DNA from: Bacteroidaceae bacterium
GTDB taxonomy: Bacteria; Bacteroidota; Bacteroidia; Bacteroidales; Bacteroidaceae
Assembly: GCA_902362595.1 (NCBI GenBank)
Contig: CABIXF010000077.1
Location: 1-10,478 of the forward strand
Direction of reading: 5' to 3'
Length of the DNA stretch: 10,478 nt
Numbering within the stretch: position 1 is the first letter of the stretch; each line of letters opens with the position of its first letter. Under the pieces are notes generated by a model. That model was not told the origin of the DNA, did no database searches, and worked only from the letters and a program-made list of their open reading frames with translations. This document shows positions 1 through 7,683 of the stretch, one piece after another. The position numbers were made by a program, and so were the translations under genes.

Positions 1-998
1 TGCGAGACTTAATCGTTGCTTTCGAGGCGCATAGGGCCAAGCAATATCATCTTGGTTTAGGTCGTGAACCGATAGCCAAGACAACTCTTGCGACAGCGAA
101 CCAGAACCGTGATTACAGAATCTTCGAAGATTTTGCATTCTATATGATGAAGGAAGCCTGCGAGAAGCGGACGACCAACATCCTTGACATTTCCGGAAAG
201 AAATATGCGTTTGATTCAACAACGATTCCGTTGTGTCTTGCAACATTCCCATGGGCAAAGTTCCGAAGCAAGAAAGGAGGGGTGAAAGCTCATGTCTTAT
301 ACGACATTGAAGCACAAGTTCCTGCCTTCTATACTGTAACCACTGCATCAAAGCACGATTCCACAGCAATGTCTTCAATCCATTATGAACCAAATGCTTA
401 TTATATATTCGACAGGGCTTATGACTCCTTTAAAGAACTCTATAGGATACATCTTACAGACTCTTTCTTTGTTGTCAGAGCCAAGACGAACTTAAAGTAT
501 AAGACAGTCAAATGGAAGCGAAGAATGCCAAAGAACATAATGACAGATGCGGAAGTGAAACTGACCGGATATCTCTCCGAGAAAAAATATCCTGACTCAT
601 TCAGACTCGTCCGATATTACGACGAAGAGGATGACCGTGAGTTCACTTTCTTGACGAATGCAAAACAACTTTCTGCACTGGATGTCGCCAATCTTTATAA
701 GAAAAGATGGTTAATCGAGCTGTTCTTCAAATGGCTCAAGCAGCATCTCAAGATAAAGAAATTCTGGGGCACAACAGAGAACGCTGTTCGCATACAAATC
801 AGTGTGGCTATTATCACGTACTGTCTTGTGGCTATTGTCCAACATGATATGAAGTTGAAACGTTCAACCTATGAAGTTTTGCAAATTCTCAGTATATCAT
901 TGACTGACAAAACCCACTTGCGTGACCTGTTCGACAAGACTAATTTCAATGATGTCAAAGATCTAAATGATCCCCTGATTCCGGGGCTTTTTGATTAA
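1..998 (+). CDS. IS4-family DDE transposase, 5' end outside window
   Basis: This enzyme catalyses cut-and-paste movement of its insertion sequence. The frame is open from base 3, 47 codons before the first in-frame ATG at 144, so the gene starts before the window and about 331 residues are visible. The catalytic triad can be read directly: Asp in FDSTTIP (codon 213-215), Asp in IFDRAYD (411-413) and Glu in the IS4 signature YKKRWLIELFFKWLK (717-719). That signature fits Y-x2-R-x3-E-x6-K exactly. The segment before the first Asp (AHRAKQYHLGLGREPIAKTTL and onward) resembles the N-terminal DUF4372-type region common in Bacteroidales IS4 transposases; this is recalled, not searched. There is no frameshift or internal stop in the visible part, so the gene may be active. 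The family is very likely; the exact IS name is unknown. Confidence 0.93.
   Translation, partial: RDLIVAFEAHRAKQYHLGLGREPIAKTTLATANQNRDYRIFEDFAFYMMKEACEKRTTNILDISGKKYAFDSTTIPLCLATFPWAKFRSKKGGVKAHVLYDIEAQVPAFYTVTTASKHDSTAMSSIHYEPNAYYIFDRAYDSFKELYRIHLTDSFFVVRAKTNLKYKTVKWKRRMPKNIMTDAEVKLTGYLSEKKYPDSFRLVRYYDEEDDREFTFLTNAKQLSALDVANLYKKRWLIELFFKWLKQHLKIKKFWGTTENAVRIQISVAIITYCLVAIVQHDMKLKRSTYEVLQILSISLTDKTHLRDLFDKTNFNDVKDLNDPLIPGLFD
972..992 (+). terminator. weak terminator-like hairpin overlapping transposase stop
   Basis: CCCC (972-975) can pair with GGGG (983-986) across a 7-base loop, followed by C and five T (988-992). The stem lies inside the last codons of the transposase gene. With only four pairs it is a weak candidate, but placing a terminator inside the gene end would be compact and would limit read-through from the IS toward exuT. 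Confidence 0.3.
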
Positions 999-1009
999 TT
1001 GTTTAACTC

Positions 1010-1027
1010 GTCCCATTTTAACGGGAC
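1010..1027. repeat. imperfect palindrome at IS right end
   Basis: GTCCC (1010-1014) and GGGAC (1023-1027) are inverted with eight bases between them. The position just after the transposase stop suggests that it is part of the terminal inverted repeat bound by the transposase. The matching left end is not in the window, so this cannot be confirmed here. Confidence 0.5.
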
Positions 1028-1039
1028 ACTAATGCTATA

Positions 1040-1090
1040 TGGTCTACCTGACCAATTCAGACAGGTATTTCGCCAATTTTTACAGGTCAA
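1040..1090. promoter_or_regulatory. candidate operator cluster upstream of exuT
   Basis: Several related arms lie in 50 bp. TGGTC (1040-1044) and GACCA (1050-1054) form a perfect palindrome with a 5-base spacer. TACCTG (1045-1050) is inverted relative to CAGGTA (1062-1067). ACAGGT occurs twice as a direct repeat, at 1061-1066 and 1082-1087, offset by exactly 21 bp (two helical turns). The last copy lies just upstream of the putative -7 box at 1107-1114. GntR/FadR-type regulators of hexuronate genes in other bacteria use GGT...ACC cores, so a repressor of that kind is a reasonable guess; the actual regulator is not in this window. Confidence 0.4.
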
Positions 1091-1106
1091 CCGCTTGTAA
1101 AAGAAT

Positions 1107-1114
1107 TATCTTTG
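1107..1114 (+). promoter_or_regulatory. Bacteroides-type -7 box for exuT
   Basis: TATCTTTG matches the Bacteroides -7 consensus TAnnTTTG at every defined base and lies 31 bp before the exuT ATG, giving a leader of about 20-25 nt. No good TTTG -33 element occurs at the usual 19-21 bp spacing (TTTTT at 1077-1081 is slightly too far), so the promoter may depend on a regulator. Confidence 0.45.
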
Positions 1115-1145
1115 TGCCACAACAAATTAATCTAATATCTATTAT

Positions 1146-2603
1146 ATGAGTACATCAGAAACCTTACGCGACAAAATGAGCAACTATCGATGGGTGATTT
1201 GTTTCATGCTCTTTTTCGCCACTACGGTCAACTACTTGGACCGACAAGTGCTTTCCCTGACGTGGAAAGACTTTATCGCACCAGAGTTTCACTGGACAGA
1301 CACACACTACGGAACCATTACCGCCATTTTTTCCATGGTCTATGCCATCGCCAACCTTTTTGCCGGACGATTTGTTGACTGGCTGGGCAGCAAGAAAGGA
1401 TACTTGTGGGCCATCGCCATCTGGTCGGTCGGTGCCTGCCTGCACGCGTTCTGCGGATGGGCTACCGAAATGAGTCTAGGGCTCGGGAACGTGGGAGAAA
1501 TGATTTCCGCTTCCGGAACCATCACCTCTACCATCGCCATTACCAGCGTCTACTATTTCATCGCCGCACGTATCGTGCTGGCCGTCGGCGAATCGGGAAA
1601 CTTCCCTGCTGCCATCAAAGTGACGGCTGAATATTTCCCCAAAAAGGACCGTGCGTTCTCCACTTCCATCTTCAATGCAGGAGCTACCATCGGCGCACTT
1701 ATTGCCCCAGCCAGCATTCCTACCCTGGCCAGCTACTTCAAAAGCCTCGGTGTAGGCAACGGATGGGAGATGGCCTTCATCATCATCGGTGCTTTGGGAT
1801 TCGTCTGGATGGGACTCTGGCTATTCGTATACAAAAAACCACAGGAGAATCCTCATGTCAATGCAGCCGAACTGGCCTATATCCAGCAAGACAAAGAAAA
1901 TGAGGAAACGTCCGGCCATACGGAAGAAGAACCGAAACTGTCTCTCTGGCAATGCTTCAGATACCGCCAGACCTGGGCTGTGGCACTGGGCAAATTTCTG
2001 ACCGACGGCGTATGGTGGTTCTTCCTCTTCTGGACGCCGGCTTATATTTCCGACGTGTATGGATTCTCCTCCGACAGTTCTACCGCCCAGCTGCTGATTT
2101 TCGTGCTTTATGCCATCACCATGCTCTCCATCTACGGAGGAAAGCTGCCGACCATCATTATCAACAAAACCGGAAAAGACCCGTATGCGGCCCGCATGAA
2201 GGCCATGCTGATTTTTGCCGTTTTCCCCCTGTTCGCCTTGTTTGCACAACCGCTGGGAAATATCTCTTATTGGTTTCCCATCATCATCATCGGCATTGCC
2301 GGCGCCGCCCACCAGTCCTGGTCGGCCAACATCTACTCTGTGGGCAGTGACATGTTCCCTAAGAGTGCCGTGGCTACCATCATCGGTATTGGAGGTATGG
2401 CAGGAGGTGTAGGCGCTTTCCTCATCAACATGTGCTCAGGCATCCTGTTCGATTATGCAGAGGCTACCAAGATGGCTTTTCTGGGATTTGAAGGCAAGGA
2501 AGCCGGCTACTTCATCATTTTCTGCATCTGCGCCGTGGCTTATCTGGTGGCATGGTGCGTCATGAAAGCGCTGGTTCCCAAATACAAACTGATTACAGTC
2601 TGA
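1146..2603 (+). CDS. exuT: hexuronate:H+ symporter, MFS ACS family
   Basis: This is a predicted inner-membrane importer of galacturonate/glucuronate of the anion:cation symporter family, 485 residues. The first helix carries NYLDRQVLSL (29-38). D32 and R33 correspond to the Asp-Arg pair, and E149 in GESGNFPAAIK to the Glu, which are known to matter for proton coupling and substrate binding in E. coli DgoT. The loop GRFVDWLGSKKG (74-85) is the MFS motif A. About twelve hydrophobic segments are visible, with a charged central loop at about 230-265. A polar stretch at about 105-130 looks like an insertion relative to E. coli ExuT. ATG 1146 is used; ATG 1176 (MSNYRWVI) is a possible alternative. 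The gene appears monocistronic: an IS end lies 115 bp upstream and a terminator follows. No uronate catabolic gene is nearby. Specificity for hexuronates rather than another sugar acid is inferred from overall similarity. Confidence 0.85.
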   Translation: MSTSETLRDKMSNYRWVICFMLFFATTVNYLDRQVLSLTWKDFIAPEFHWTDTHYGTITAIFSMVYAIANLFAGRFVDWLGSKKGYLWAIAIWSVGACLHAFCGWATEMSLGLGNVGEMISASGTITSTIAITSVYYFIAARIVLAVGESGNFPAAIKVTAEYFPKKDRAFSTSIFNAGATIGALIAPASIPTLASYFKSLGVGNGWEMAFIIIGALGFVWMGLWLFVYKKPQENPHVNAAELAYIQQDKENEETSGHTEEEPKLSLWQCFRYRQTWAVALGKFLTDGVWWFFLFWTPAYISDVYGFSSDSSTAQLLIFVLYAITMLSIYGGKLPTIIINKTGKDPYAARMKAMLIFAVFPLFALFAQPLGNISYWFPIIIIGIAGAAHQSWSANIYSVGSDMFPKSAVATIIGIGGMAGGVGAFLINMCSGILFDYAEATKMAFLGFEGKEAGYFIIFCICAVAYLVAWCVMKALVPKYKLITV

Positions 2604-2621
2604 CAAAAACTGAACGCATAC

Positions 2622-2663
2622 AAAAAAGTCACGGCACGCTTCGTTTCGTACCGTGACTTTTTT
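2622..2663. terminator. bidirectional terminator between exuT and pgpH
   Basis: GTCACGG (2628-2634) pairs with CCGTGAC (2651-2657). The stem extends inward past a C/A mismatch through ACG (2636-2638) and CGT (2647-2649), leaving an 8-base loop. It is flanked by AAAAAA (2622-2627) and TTTTTT (2658-2663), so it can terminate transcription from both convergent genes. Confidence 0.93.
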
Positions 2664-2680
2664 CTTTCTTTGTTTCTTTT

Positions 2681-4738
2681 TTATTTTTTCAGTTCCGGAT
2701 AACTGATACGGGTGTGATACATGGTTTTCAGTTTCTCCTTGAACACCGCCTTCACCGTCGCAATGTCCTTAAAGGTAATCGGACACTCCTTGAAATACCC
2801 CTCCTGTACCTGACAGTCGATAATCTTCTCGACCAAGGCCGAAATGCTTTCTTCGGTATATTCCGGCAAACTTCTGGATGCGGCTTCTACAGAATCGGCC
2901 ATCATCAGAATGGCTTGCTCCTTGGTAAACGGATTCGGTCCCGGATAACGGAAGGCTTCCTTATCGACTTCTTCACCGGGATGTTCGTTCTGATAGGATA
3001 TATAGAAATACTTGGTCAGTCCTTTCCCGTGGTGCGTACAGATAAAGTCTTTTATCACTTGCGGCAAATCATGCTTGTCGGCCAGTTTCATTCCGTCGGT
3101 CACGTGACTGATGACAATCTGTGCACTCTGTTTGTAACTTAATTGGTCGTGGGGATTGACTCCCGACTGGTTTTCCGTAAAGAAAGCCGGATTCAGCATC
3201 TTCCCGATGTCATGGTACATGGCTCCCGTACGTACAAGCTGACTGTTGGCACCAATACGGTTGGCGGCTGCTGCCGTCAGGTTGGCCAGTTGAAGCGAAT
3301 GTTGGAATGTACCCGGAGCCACTTCCGACATTTCACGCATCAGCTTGTTGTTGATGTTCGACAACTCTACCAATGTTACATTCGAAGTGAAGCCAAACGT
3401 TTTTTCCAAAATGAACAACAATGGATAGGTGAAAAGCAACAGGATGCCGTTCAGAATGAAATTCATGTACATGTGGGTACTCAACTGAGCTACGTCGCTT
3501 ACATGCACCAAGTCGAGTGCCAGATACATCAAGGCATAAGCACAAGCTACTATCACGGCACTACGAAACAACTGGGAACGCTGGGACAGTTCCCGGAGAC
3601 TATAAATACCGGCCATACCGGCAGCCATCTGCAACAAAATAAACTCATGGGGCGTACGCAGACAAATGGAACAGAGCAAAATGGTAATGACATGAGCCAT
3701 GAATGCGGTGCGGGAATCCAAAAAGATACGGACAATCAACGGAATCATGGCAAACGGCACCACATATACACTCATGAAAGAATGTGCCACCATGACCGAG
3801 GAAATAACTGGAAACGCCACGATGATGATAAACAGCAAAGCCAGCGTACGGTGCTTCTTGTAATAATCACTCCGGAACAACTCCAGGTAAATCATGAAAC
3901 AGCCTATCAGCAGAGACACGAAAAGCAACTGCCCAAGCAAAGTGAGACGCTTTTCTGCAACCGTCTCGCTTCGTTTGTTCCATTCTTTCTCCAGCGACCG
4001 CAAAATATTATATGTATGACTGTCTATAATTTCGCCTCGGTCGATAATTTTCTGACCATTCATGACAAAACCGTTGGCCCACGACAATTCTGACAGCAAG
4101 TCCTGCTTGGCCGCTTCCGATTTCGATGCATCATATATCAGGTTTGGGGCAATGTATTCATTCAAATTGCACCGTTGCAGCAAGTTCTTCCGATAATGCA
4201 AGGTGTCCGCATAAATCAAAGCTTCATAAGCCGACTTGAAACTATACAGACTGTTGACTGCTACTTGATTGGACGTATTCTTATCGACCAGCTGAATGAA
4301 GCGTGTGCTGTCTTTTCGCAGTTTTTCCCAGTCATTGGGGGCAAAGACTCCCTTTTCATAAATCAACTGCAGAATCCGCTCGATGTGATGAGGGTAAGCC
4401 TGCACAGGAATAATACGGTAAAGGCTGTCGGAATAAGCTTTCTTGAACTGCTGTATCATCCGTTCGCCCACGGTCTTGTCCAACTGATAATACGGGCTGT
4501 ACAAACGCATGATGCTGTCTTGCTCCTGCTGCACCTCGGCATCCTCCTTGTAGATAGGGAAGTCGAACGAAGCCTGCAAGAGGCCGTACTTCCAAGGTTT
4601 GTTGATGTCAAATTGATAGTTAAACCGCCCCTCACGTGGCAAGAAATACACTATTACACCTACTGTTACAATGAATATGCCCAGTTTATATAACAGTCCT
4701 TTATAAGAAAACTGTCGTTCAGTCTGTAAACTTTTCAT
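2681..4738 (-). CDS. pgpH: 7TM-HD phosphohydrolase, probable c-di-AMP phosphodiesterase
   Basis: The predicted product is an integral membrane phosphodiesterase of the 7TMR-HD family, which in Listeria (PgpH) hydrolyses c-di-AMP to pApA. It has 685 residues, close to the usual 700. Order: one N-terminal helix (about 15-33), an extracytoplasmic HDED domain (about 34-260), about seven membrane helices (262-450), and a cytoplasmic HD domain (about 465-675). All seven metal ligands known for PgpH can be matched: H480 (PGTFQHS), H509-D510 (YHDIGK), H545 (ISHV), H569-H570 (CTHHGKG) and D615 (MMADS). I start at ATG 4738 (MKSLQTERQF); an upstream in-frame TTG at 4762 lies in the promoter zone and is unlikely. 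It is divergent from gltX, with 85 bp between the starts. The substrate is inferred from the family; no cyclase is in the window. Confidence 0.9.
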   Translation of the reverse strand: MKSLQTERQFSYKGLLYKLGIFIVTVGVIVYFLPREGRFNYQFDINKPWKYGLLQASFDFPIYKEDAEVQQEQDSIMRLYSPYYQLDKTVGERMIQQFKKAYSDSLYRIIPVQAYPHHIERILQLIYEKGVFAPNDWEKLRKDSTRFIQLVDKNTSNQVAVNSLYSFKSAYEALIYADTLHYRKNLLQRCNLNEYIAPNLIYDASKSEAAKQDLLSELSWANGFVMNGQKIIDRGEIIDSHTYNILRSLEKEWNKRSETVAEKRLTLLGQLLFVSLLIGCFMIYLELFRSDYYKKHRTLALLFIIIVAFPVISSVMVAHSFMSVYVVPFAMIPLIVRIFLDSRTAFMAHVITILLCSICLRTPHEFILLQMAAGMAGIYSLRELSQRSQLFRSAVIVACAYALMYLALDLVHVSDVAQLSTHMYMNFILNGILLLFTYPLLFILEKTFGFTSNVTLVELSNINNKLMREMSEVAPGTFQHSLQLANLTAAAANRIGANSQLVRTGAMYHDIGKMLNPAFFTENQSGVNPHDQLSYKQSAQIVISHVTDGMKLADKHDLPQVIKDFICTHHGKGLTKYFYISYQNEHPGEEVDKEAFRYPGPNPFTKEQAILMMADSVEAASRSLPEYTEESISALVEKIIDCQVQEGYFKECPITFKDIATVKAVFKEKLKTMYHTRISYPELKK

Positions 4739-4789
4739 GTTAAAAAGAGATTTTGCGTGCAAAATAAGAAAAAAACGGGAAAATTAGAT

Positions 4790-4797
4790 TAATTTTG
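4790..4797 (+). promoter_or_regulatory. Bacteroides-type -7 box for gltX-waaA
   Basis: TAATTTTG fits TAnnTTTG exactly and ends 26 bp before the gltX ATG. No TTTG is seen at the expected -33 position. The 85-bp intergenic region must also hold the promoter of the divergent pgpH; the best minus-strand candidate there is a one-mismatch -7 box at 4760-4767. Confidence 0.42.
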
Positions 4798-4823
4798 CGG
4801 CGTATTTTTAGATAAAAACCACA

Positions 4824-6341
4824 ATGTCAGAAAGAAAAGTAAGAGTCCGTTTTGCACCGAGTCCCACAGGTGCGTTGCATATCGGCGGCGTACGTACCGC
4901 TTTGTACAATTATCTGTTTGCCCGCCAGCATGGGGGAGAACTGGTTTTCCGTATTGAAGATACCGACTCACACCGTTTCGTTCCGGGTGCTGAGGAATAC
5001 ATTATCGAATCGTTCAAATGGCTGGGCATCAAGTTCGACGAAGGTGTCAGCTTCGGAGGCAACTATGGCCCGTACCGCCAGTCGGAACGCCGTGACATCT
5101 ACAAGAAGTATGTACAGGTGCTTCTGGACAACGGAAAGGCTTACATCGCTTTCGATACGCCCGAAGAACTGGAAGCCAAACGCAAAGAAATTCCAAACTT
5201 CCAGTACGATGCTTCTACGCGTATGTCTATGCGCAACTCACTGACCCTTCCGAAAGAAGAGGTGGACAAGCTGATTGCAGAAGGCAAACAGTATGTGGTC
5301 CGCTTCAAGATTGAACCGAACGAAGACGTGCATGTACACGATATCATCCGCGGAGAAGTGGTCATCAACTCTTCTATCCTCGACGACAAAGTATTATATA
5401 AATCAGCTGACGAACTGCCGACTTACCATCTGGCCAACATCGTAGACGACCACCTGATGGAAATCTCACACGTAATTCGTGGAGAGGAATGGTTGCCTTC
5501 GGCTCCGTTGCACGTACTGCTGTATCGTGCGTTTGGCTGGGAAGACACCATGCCGGAATTTGCCCATCTGCCGCTGCTGCTGAAACCGGATGGAAACGGC
5601 AAGCTGAGCAAGCGTGACGGCGACCGTTTGGGATTCCCGGTATTTCCATTGGAATGGCACGACCCCAAAACGGGAGAGGTTTCTTCCGGATACCGTGAAT
5701 CGGGTTATCTGCCGGAAGCAGTCATCAACTTCCTGGCCCTGCTGGGATGGAACCCGGGCAACGACCAGGAAATCATGTCGATGGACGAACTGATTAAATT
5801 GTTCGACCTGCACCGTTGCAGCAAGGCGGGTGCCAAGTTCGATTATGAAAAGGGAAAATGGTTCAACCATGAATATATCCTGATGAAGAGCGACGAAGAA
5901 ATCGCCCAACTGTTCATGCCGATTCTGAAAGAACACGGCATCGACGCCCCGATGGATAAGGTAGTTACCGTAGTCGGACTGATGAAAGGCCGTGTAAGCT
6001 TCATCAAGGAATTGTGGGACACTTGCAAGTTCTTCTTCGTAGCTCCGACAGAATACGATGAAAAAACGGTGAAGAAACGCTGGAAAGAAGATTCAGCCGC
6101 ACGCATGACCGAACTGGCCGACTTGTTGGAATCACTGGACGATTTCTCACTGGCTCATCAGGAAGAAGTGGTCATGAAATGGATTGAGGACAAAGGTTAT
6201 CACTTGGGTAACATCATGAATGCCTTCCGCCTGACACTGGTAGGAGAAGGAAAAGGTCCCCACATGTTTGAAATCTCAGCTGTACTGGGCAAAGAAGAAA
6301 CAGTAGCACGTATGCGTCGTGCGGTAGAGGTACTCAAATAA
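4824..6341 (+). CDS. gltX: glutamyl-tRNA synthetase
   Basis: This cytoplasmic class I aminoacyl-tRNA synthetase charges tRNA-Glu with glutamate using ATP, 505 residues. The Rossmann fold opens with [20 protein letters not shown], including the HIGH-class motif HIGG at 19-22. The KMSKS-class loop is KLSKR at 260-264, within [20 protein letters not shown]. The bacterial zinc-binding Cys cluster is absent ([11 protein letters not shown] at 106-116), so this is a zinc-free type. The segment [26 protein letters not shown] after the KLSKR loop is longer than in E. coli and is, as I recall, typical of Bacteroidetes. The C-terminal half (about 330-505) is the helical anticodon-binding domain. ATG 4824 starts directly at the conserved N-terminus. 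It is first in an operon with waaA, 8 bp downstream. Identity is essentially certain; a non-discriminating variant that also charges tRNA-Gln cannot be excluded. Confidence 0.98.
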   Translation: MSERKVRVRFAPSPTGALHIGGVRTALYNYLFARQHGGELVFRIEDTDSHRFVPGAEEYIIESFKWLGIKFDEGVSFGGNYGPYRQSERRDIYKKYVQVLLDNGKAYIAFDTPEELEAKRKEIPNFQYDASTRMSMRNSLTLPKEEVDKLIAEGKQYVVRFKIEPNEDVHVHDIIRGEVVINSSILDDKVLYKSADELPTYHLANIVDDHLMEISHVIRGEEWLPSAPLHVLLYRAFGWEDTMPEFAHLPLLLKPDGNGKLSKRDGDRLGFPVFPLEWHDPKTGEVSSGYRESGYLPEAVINFLALLGWNPGNDQEIMSMDELIKLFDLHRCSKAGAKFDYEKGKWFNHEYILMKSDEEIAQLFMPILKEHGIDAPMDKVVTVVGLMKGRVSFIKELWDTCKFFFVAPTEYDEKTVKKRWKEDSAARMTELADLLESLDDFSLAHQEEVVMKWIEDKGYHLGNIMNAFRLTLVGEGKGPHMFEISAVLGKEETVARMRRAVEVLK

Positions 6342-6349
6342 ACAAAGAC

Positions 6350-7570
6350 ATGATTTATAATTTTATCATCGCCCTTTATACAAGTGCAGTCAGATTGGCT
6401 GCACTTTTTAATAAGAAGGTGGCCCTGATGGTCAAAGGGGAAAAGGAAGCGTTCGGCATACTGGAAAAACAGATTGTGCGTGGAGAAAAATACCTCTGGT
6501 TTCACGCGGCTTCTTTAGGGGAGTTTGAACAAGGCCGTCCGCTGATTGAGGAAATCCGAAAGAAATATCCGCAATACAAGATTCTCCAGACCTTCTTCTC
6601 GCCTTCCGGATACGAAGTACGGAAGAACTACAAAGGAGCGGACATTGTCTGCTACCTTCCGCTGGACACCCCGGGCAACGTAAAGCGTTTCCTGGATCTG
6701 GCCCAGCCTTACATGGCCTTCTTCATCAAGTATGAGTTTTGGCAGAACTACCTGACAGAACTGAAACGACGGAATATTCCGGTCTACAGTGTGTCTTCCA
6801 TCTTCCGGAAAGAACAGGTTTTCTTCCGCTGGTATGGGAAAAGCTACCGCAAGGTGCTGAACACGTTTACACACCTCTTCGTACAGGATGAAGCATCCGT
6901 GAAACTGCTGCAGTCCATCGGCATCACGAATACAACGATTGTCGGTGATACCCGTTTTGACCGGGTACTGGAAATCTGCCGTCAAGCCAAAGAGCTTCCT
7001 TTGGTAGAACTGTTCAAAGGAGATCATACTGCCTTTGTAGCCGGCAGTTCCTGGGGACCGGATGAGGATATTTTCATCCCGTATTTCAACGCACATCCGG
7101 AGGTGAAGCTCATCATTGCTCCCCACGTGATTGAGGAAAGCCATTTGAAAGAGATTATCGGCAAGCTGGACCGTACGGTCGTACGCTACACGCAGGCCAC
7201 AGAGGAAAAAGTGAAAGAGGCCGACTGCCTGCTGATTGACTGTTTCGGTCTGTTATCTTCCATCTACCGCTACGGAGAAATTGCCTACATCGGAGGAGGA
7301 TTCGGTGTAGGCATCCACAACGTACTGGAGGCTGCGGTGTACGGCATGCCAGTCATCTTCGGCCCGAACAACAAGCGGTTCCGTGAAGCACAGGGTTTGT
7401 TGCAATGCAAAGGAGGCTTTGAAATACAGGGAGCGGAAGACTTCAAGAAAATCATGGACGAGTTCCTGACCAATTACGGAGCCTTGGACAAAGCAGGCAA
7501 GAAAGCCGGAAACTATGTACGCGACAATGCCGGTGCCTTGGAAAAAATTATGCATACAGTGACGCTATAA
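6350..7570 (+). CDS. waaA: 3-deoxy-D-manno-octulosonic acid (Kdo) transferase
   Basis: This is a GT-B fold glycosyltransferase (GT30) on the inner face of the cytoplasmic membrane. It transfers Kdo from CMP-Kdo to the lipid A precursor, the first step of LPS core assembly. It has 406 residues. An N-terminal hydrophobic helix (about 3-20) anchors the protein. The catalytic glutamate is E58 in FHAASLGEFEQ (51-61). Further family landmarks are GDTRFDRV (199-206), AGSSWGPDED (231-240) and the CMP-Kdo binding loop YIGGGFGVGIHNVLEAAVYG (313-332). It starts 8 bp after the gltX stop (ATG 6350), so the two are almost certainly co-transcribed. A single Kdo is expected in Bacteroides lipid A core, so a monofunctional enzyme is likely; that is inference. 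Also named kdtA. Confidence 0.96.
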   Translation: MIYNFIIALYTSAVRLAALFNKKVALMVKGEKEAFGILEKQIVRGEKYLWFHAASLGEFEQGRPLIEEIRKKYPQYKILQTFFSPSGYEVRKNYKGADIVCYLPLDTPGNVKRFLDLAQPYMAFFIKYEFWQNYLTELKRRNIPVYSVSSIFRKEQVFFRWYGKSYRKVLNTFTHLFVQDEASVKLLQSIGITNTTIVGDTRFDRVLEICRQAKELPLVELFKGDHTAFVAGSSWGPDEDIFIPYFNAHPEVKLIIAPHVIEESHLKEIIGKLDRTVVRYTQATEEKVKEADCLLIDCFGLLSSIYRYGEIAYIGGGFGVGIHNVLEAAVYGMPVIFGPNNKRFREAQGLLQCKGGFEIQGAEDFKKIMDEFLTNYGALDKAGKKAGNYVRDNAGALEKIMHTVTL

Positions 7571-7592
7571 TCCGTGCGCATAAAATAAAGAG

Positions 7593-7629
7593 GAGCCGTA
7601 GAAAGGAAAGACACGGTTCAGAATTTTTT
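7593..7629 (+). terminator. first intrinsic terminator after waaA
   Basis: GAGCCGT (7593-7599) pairs with ACGGTTC (7613-7619), seven pairs including one G-U, across a 13-base purine-rich loop. Six T follow at 7624-7629, four bases after the stem. It lies 22 bp downstream of the waaA stop. It is weaker than the long hairpin that follows. Confidence 0.5.
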
Positions 7630-7635
7630 AATAAT

Positions 7636-7683
7636 AAAAACAGGATTCAGTTATAAGAGAACTTACAACTGAATCCTGTTTTT
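7636..7683. terminator. long bidirectional terminator hairpin
   Basis: Bases 7636-7652 and 7667-7683 are a perfect 17-bp inverted repeat (AAAAACAGGATTCAGTT and its complement). The stem continues after one A/C mismatch with TAAG (7654-7657) and CTTA (7662-7665) around a 4-base AGAA loop. The A5 and T5 ends make it functional on both strands, separating convergent waaA and the GntR-ABC operon. Confidence 0.9.

Larger units (their letters stand above)
1..1030 (+). mobile_element. IS4-family insertion sequence, right part only
   Basis: The element runs in from the left edge. It carries one DDE transposase gene ending at 998. A terminal-looking segment follows: GTCCC at 1010-1014 and GGGAC at 1023-1027 form an imperfect palindrome around an AT-rich core, then ACACT at 1026-1030. 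I place the right end near 1030 because the sequence beyond it changes to the promoter region of the next gene. The left inverted repeat and target duplication are outside the window, so the exact boundary (roughly 1028-1034) is inferred. Confidence 0.7.

Noticed and set aside
1821..2312. 163-codon minus-strand frame
   Set aside because: It is antisense to the well-supported ExuT reading frame and shows no protein family features.
3143..4093. 316-codon plus-strand frame
   Set aside because: It is the antisense of the pgpH gene; its Gln/His-rich product is typical of a shadow of a real coding frame, while the minus-strand protein shows a complete HD domain.
4739..4762. Upstream TTG start for pgpH adding eight residues
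   Set aside because: The TTG lies within a probable minus-strand promoter element, and the ATG at 4738 opens directly on a normal N-terminus.
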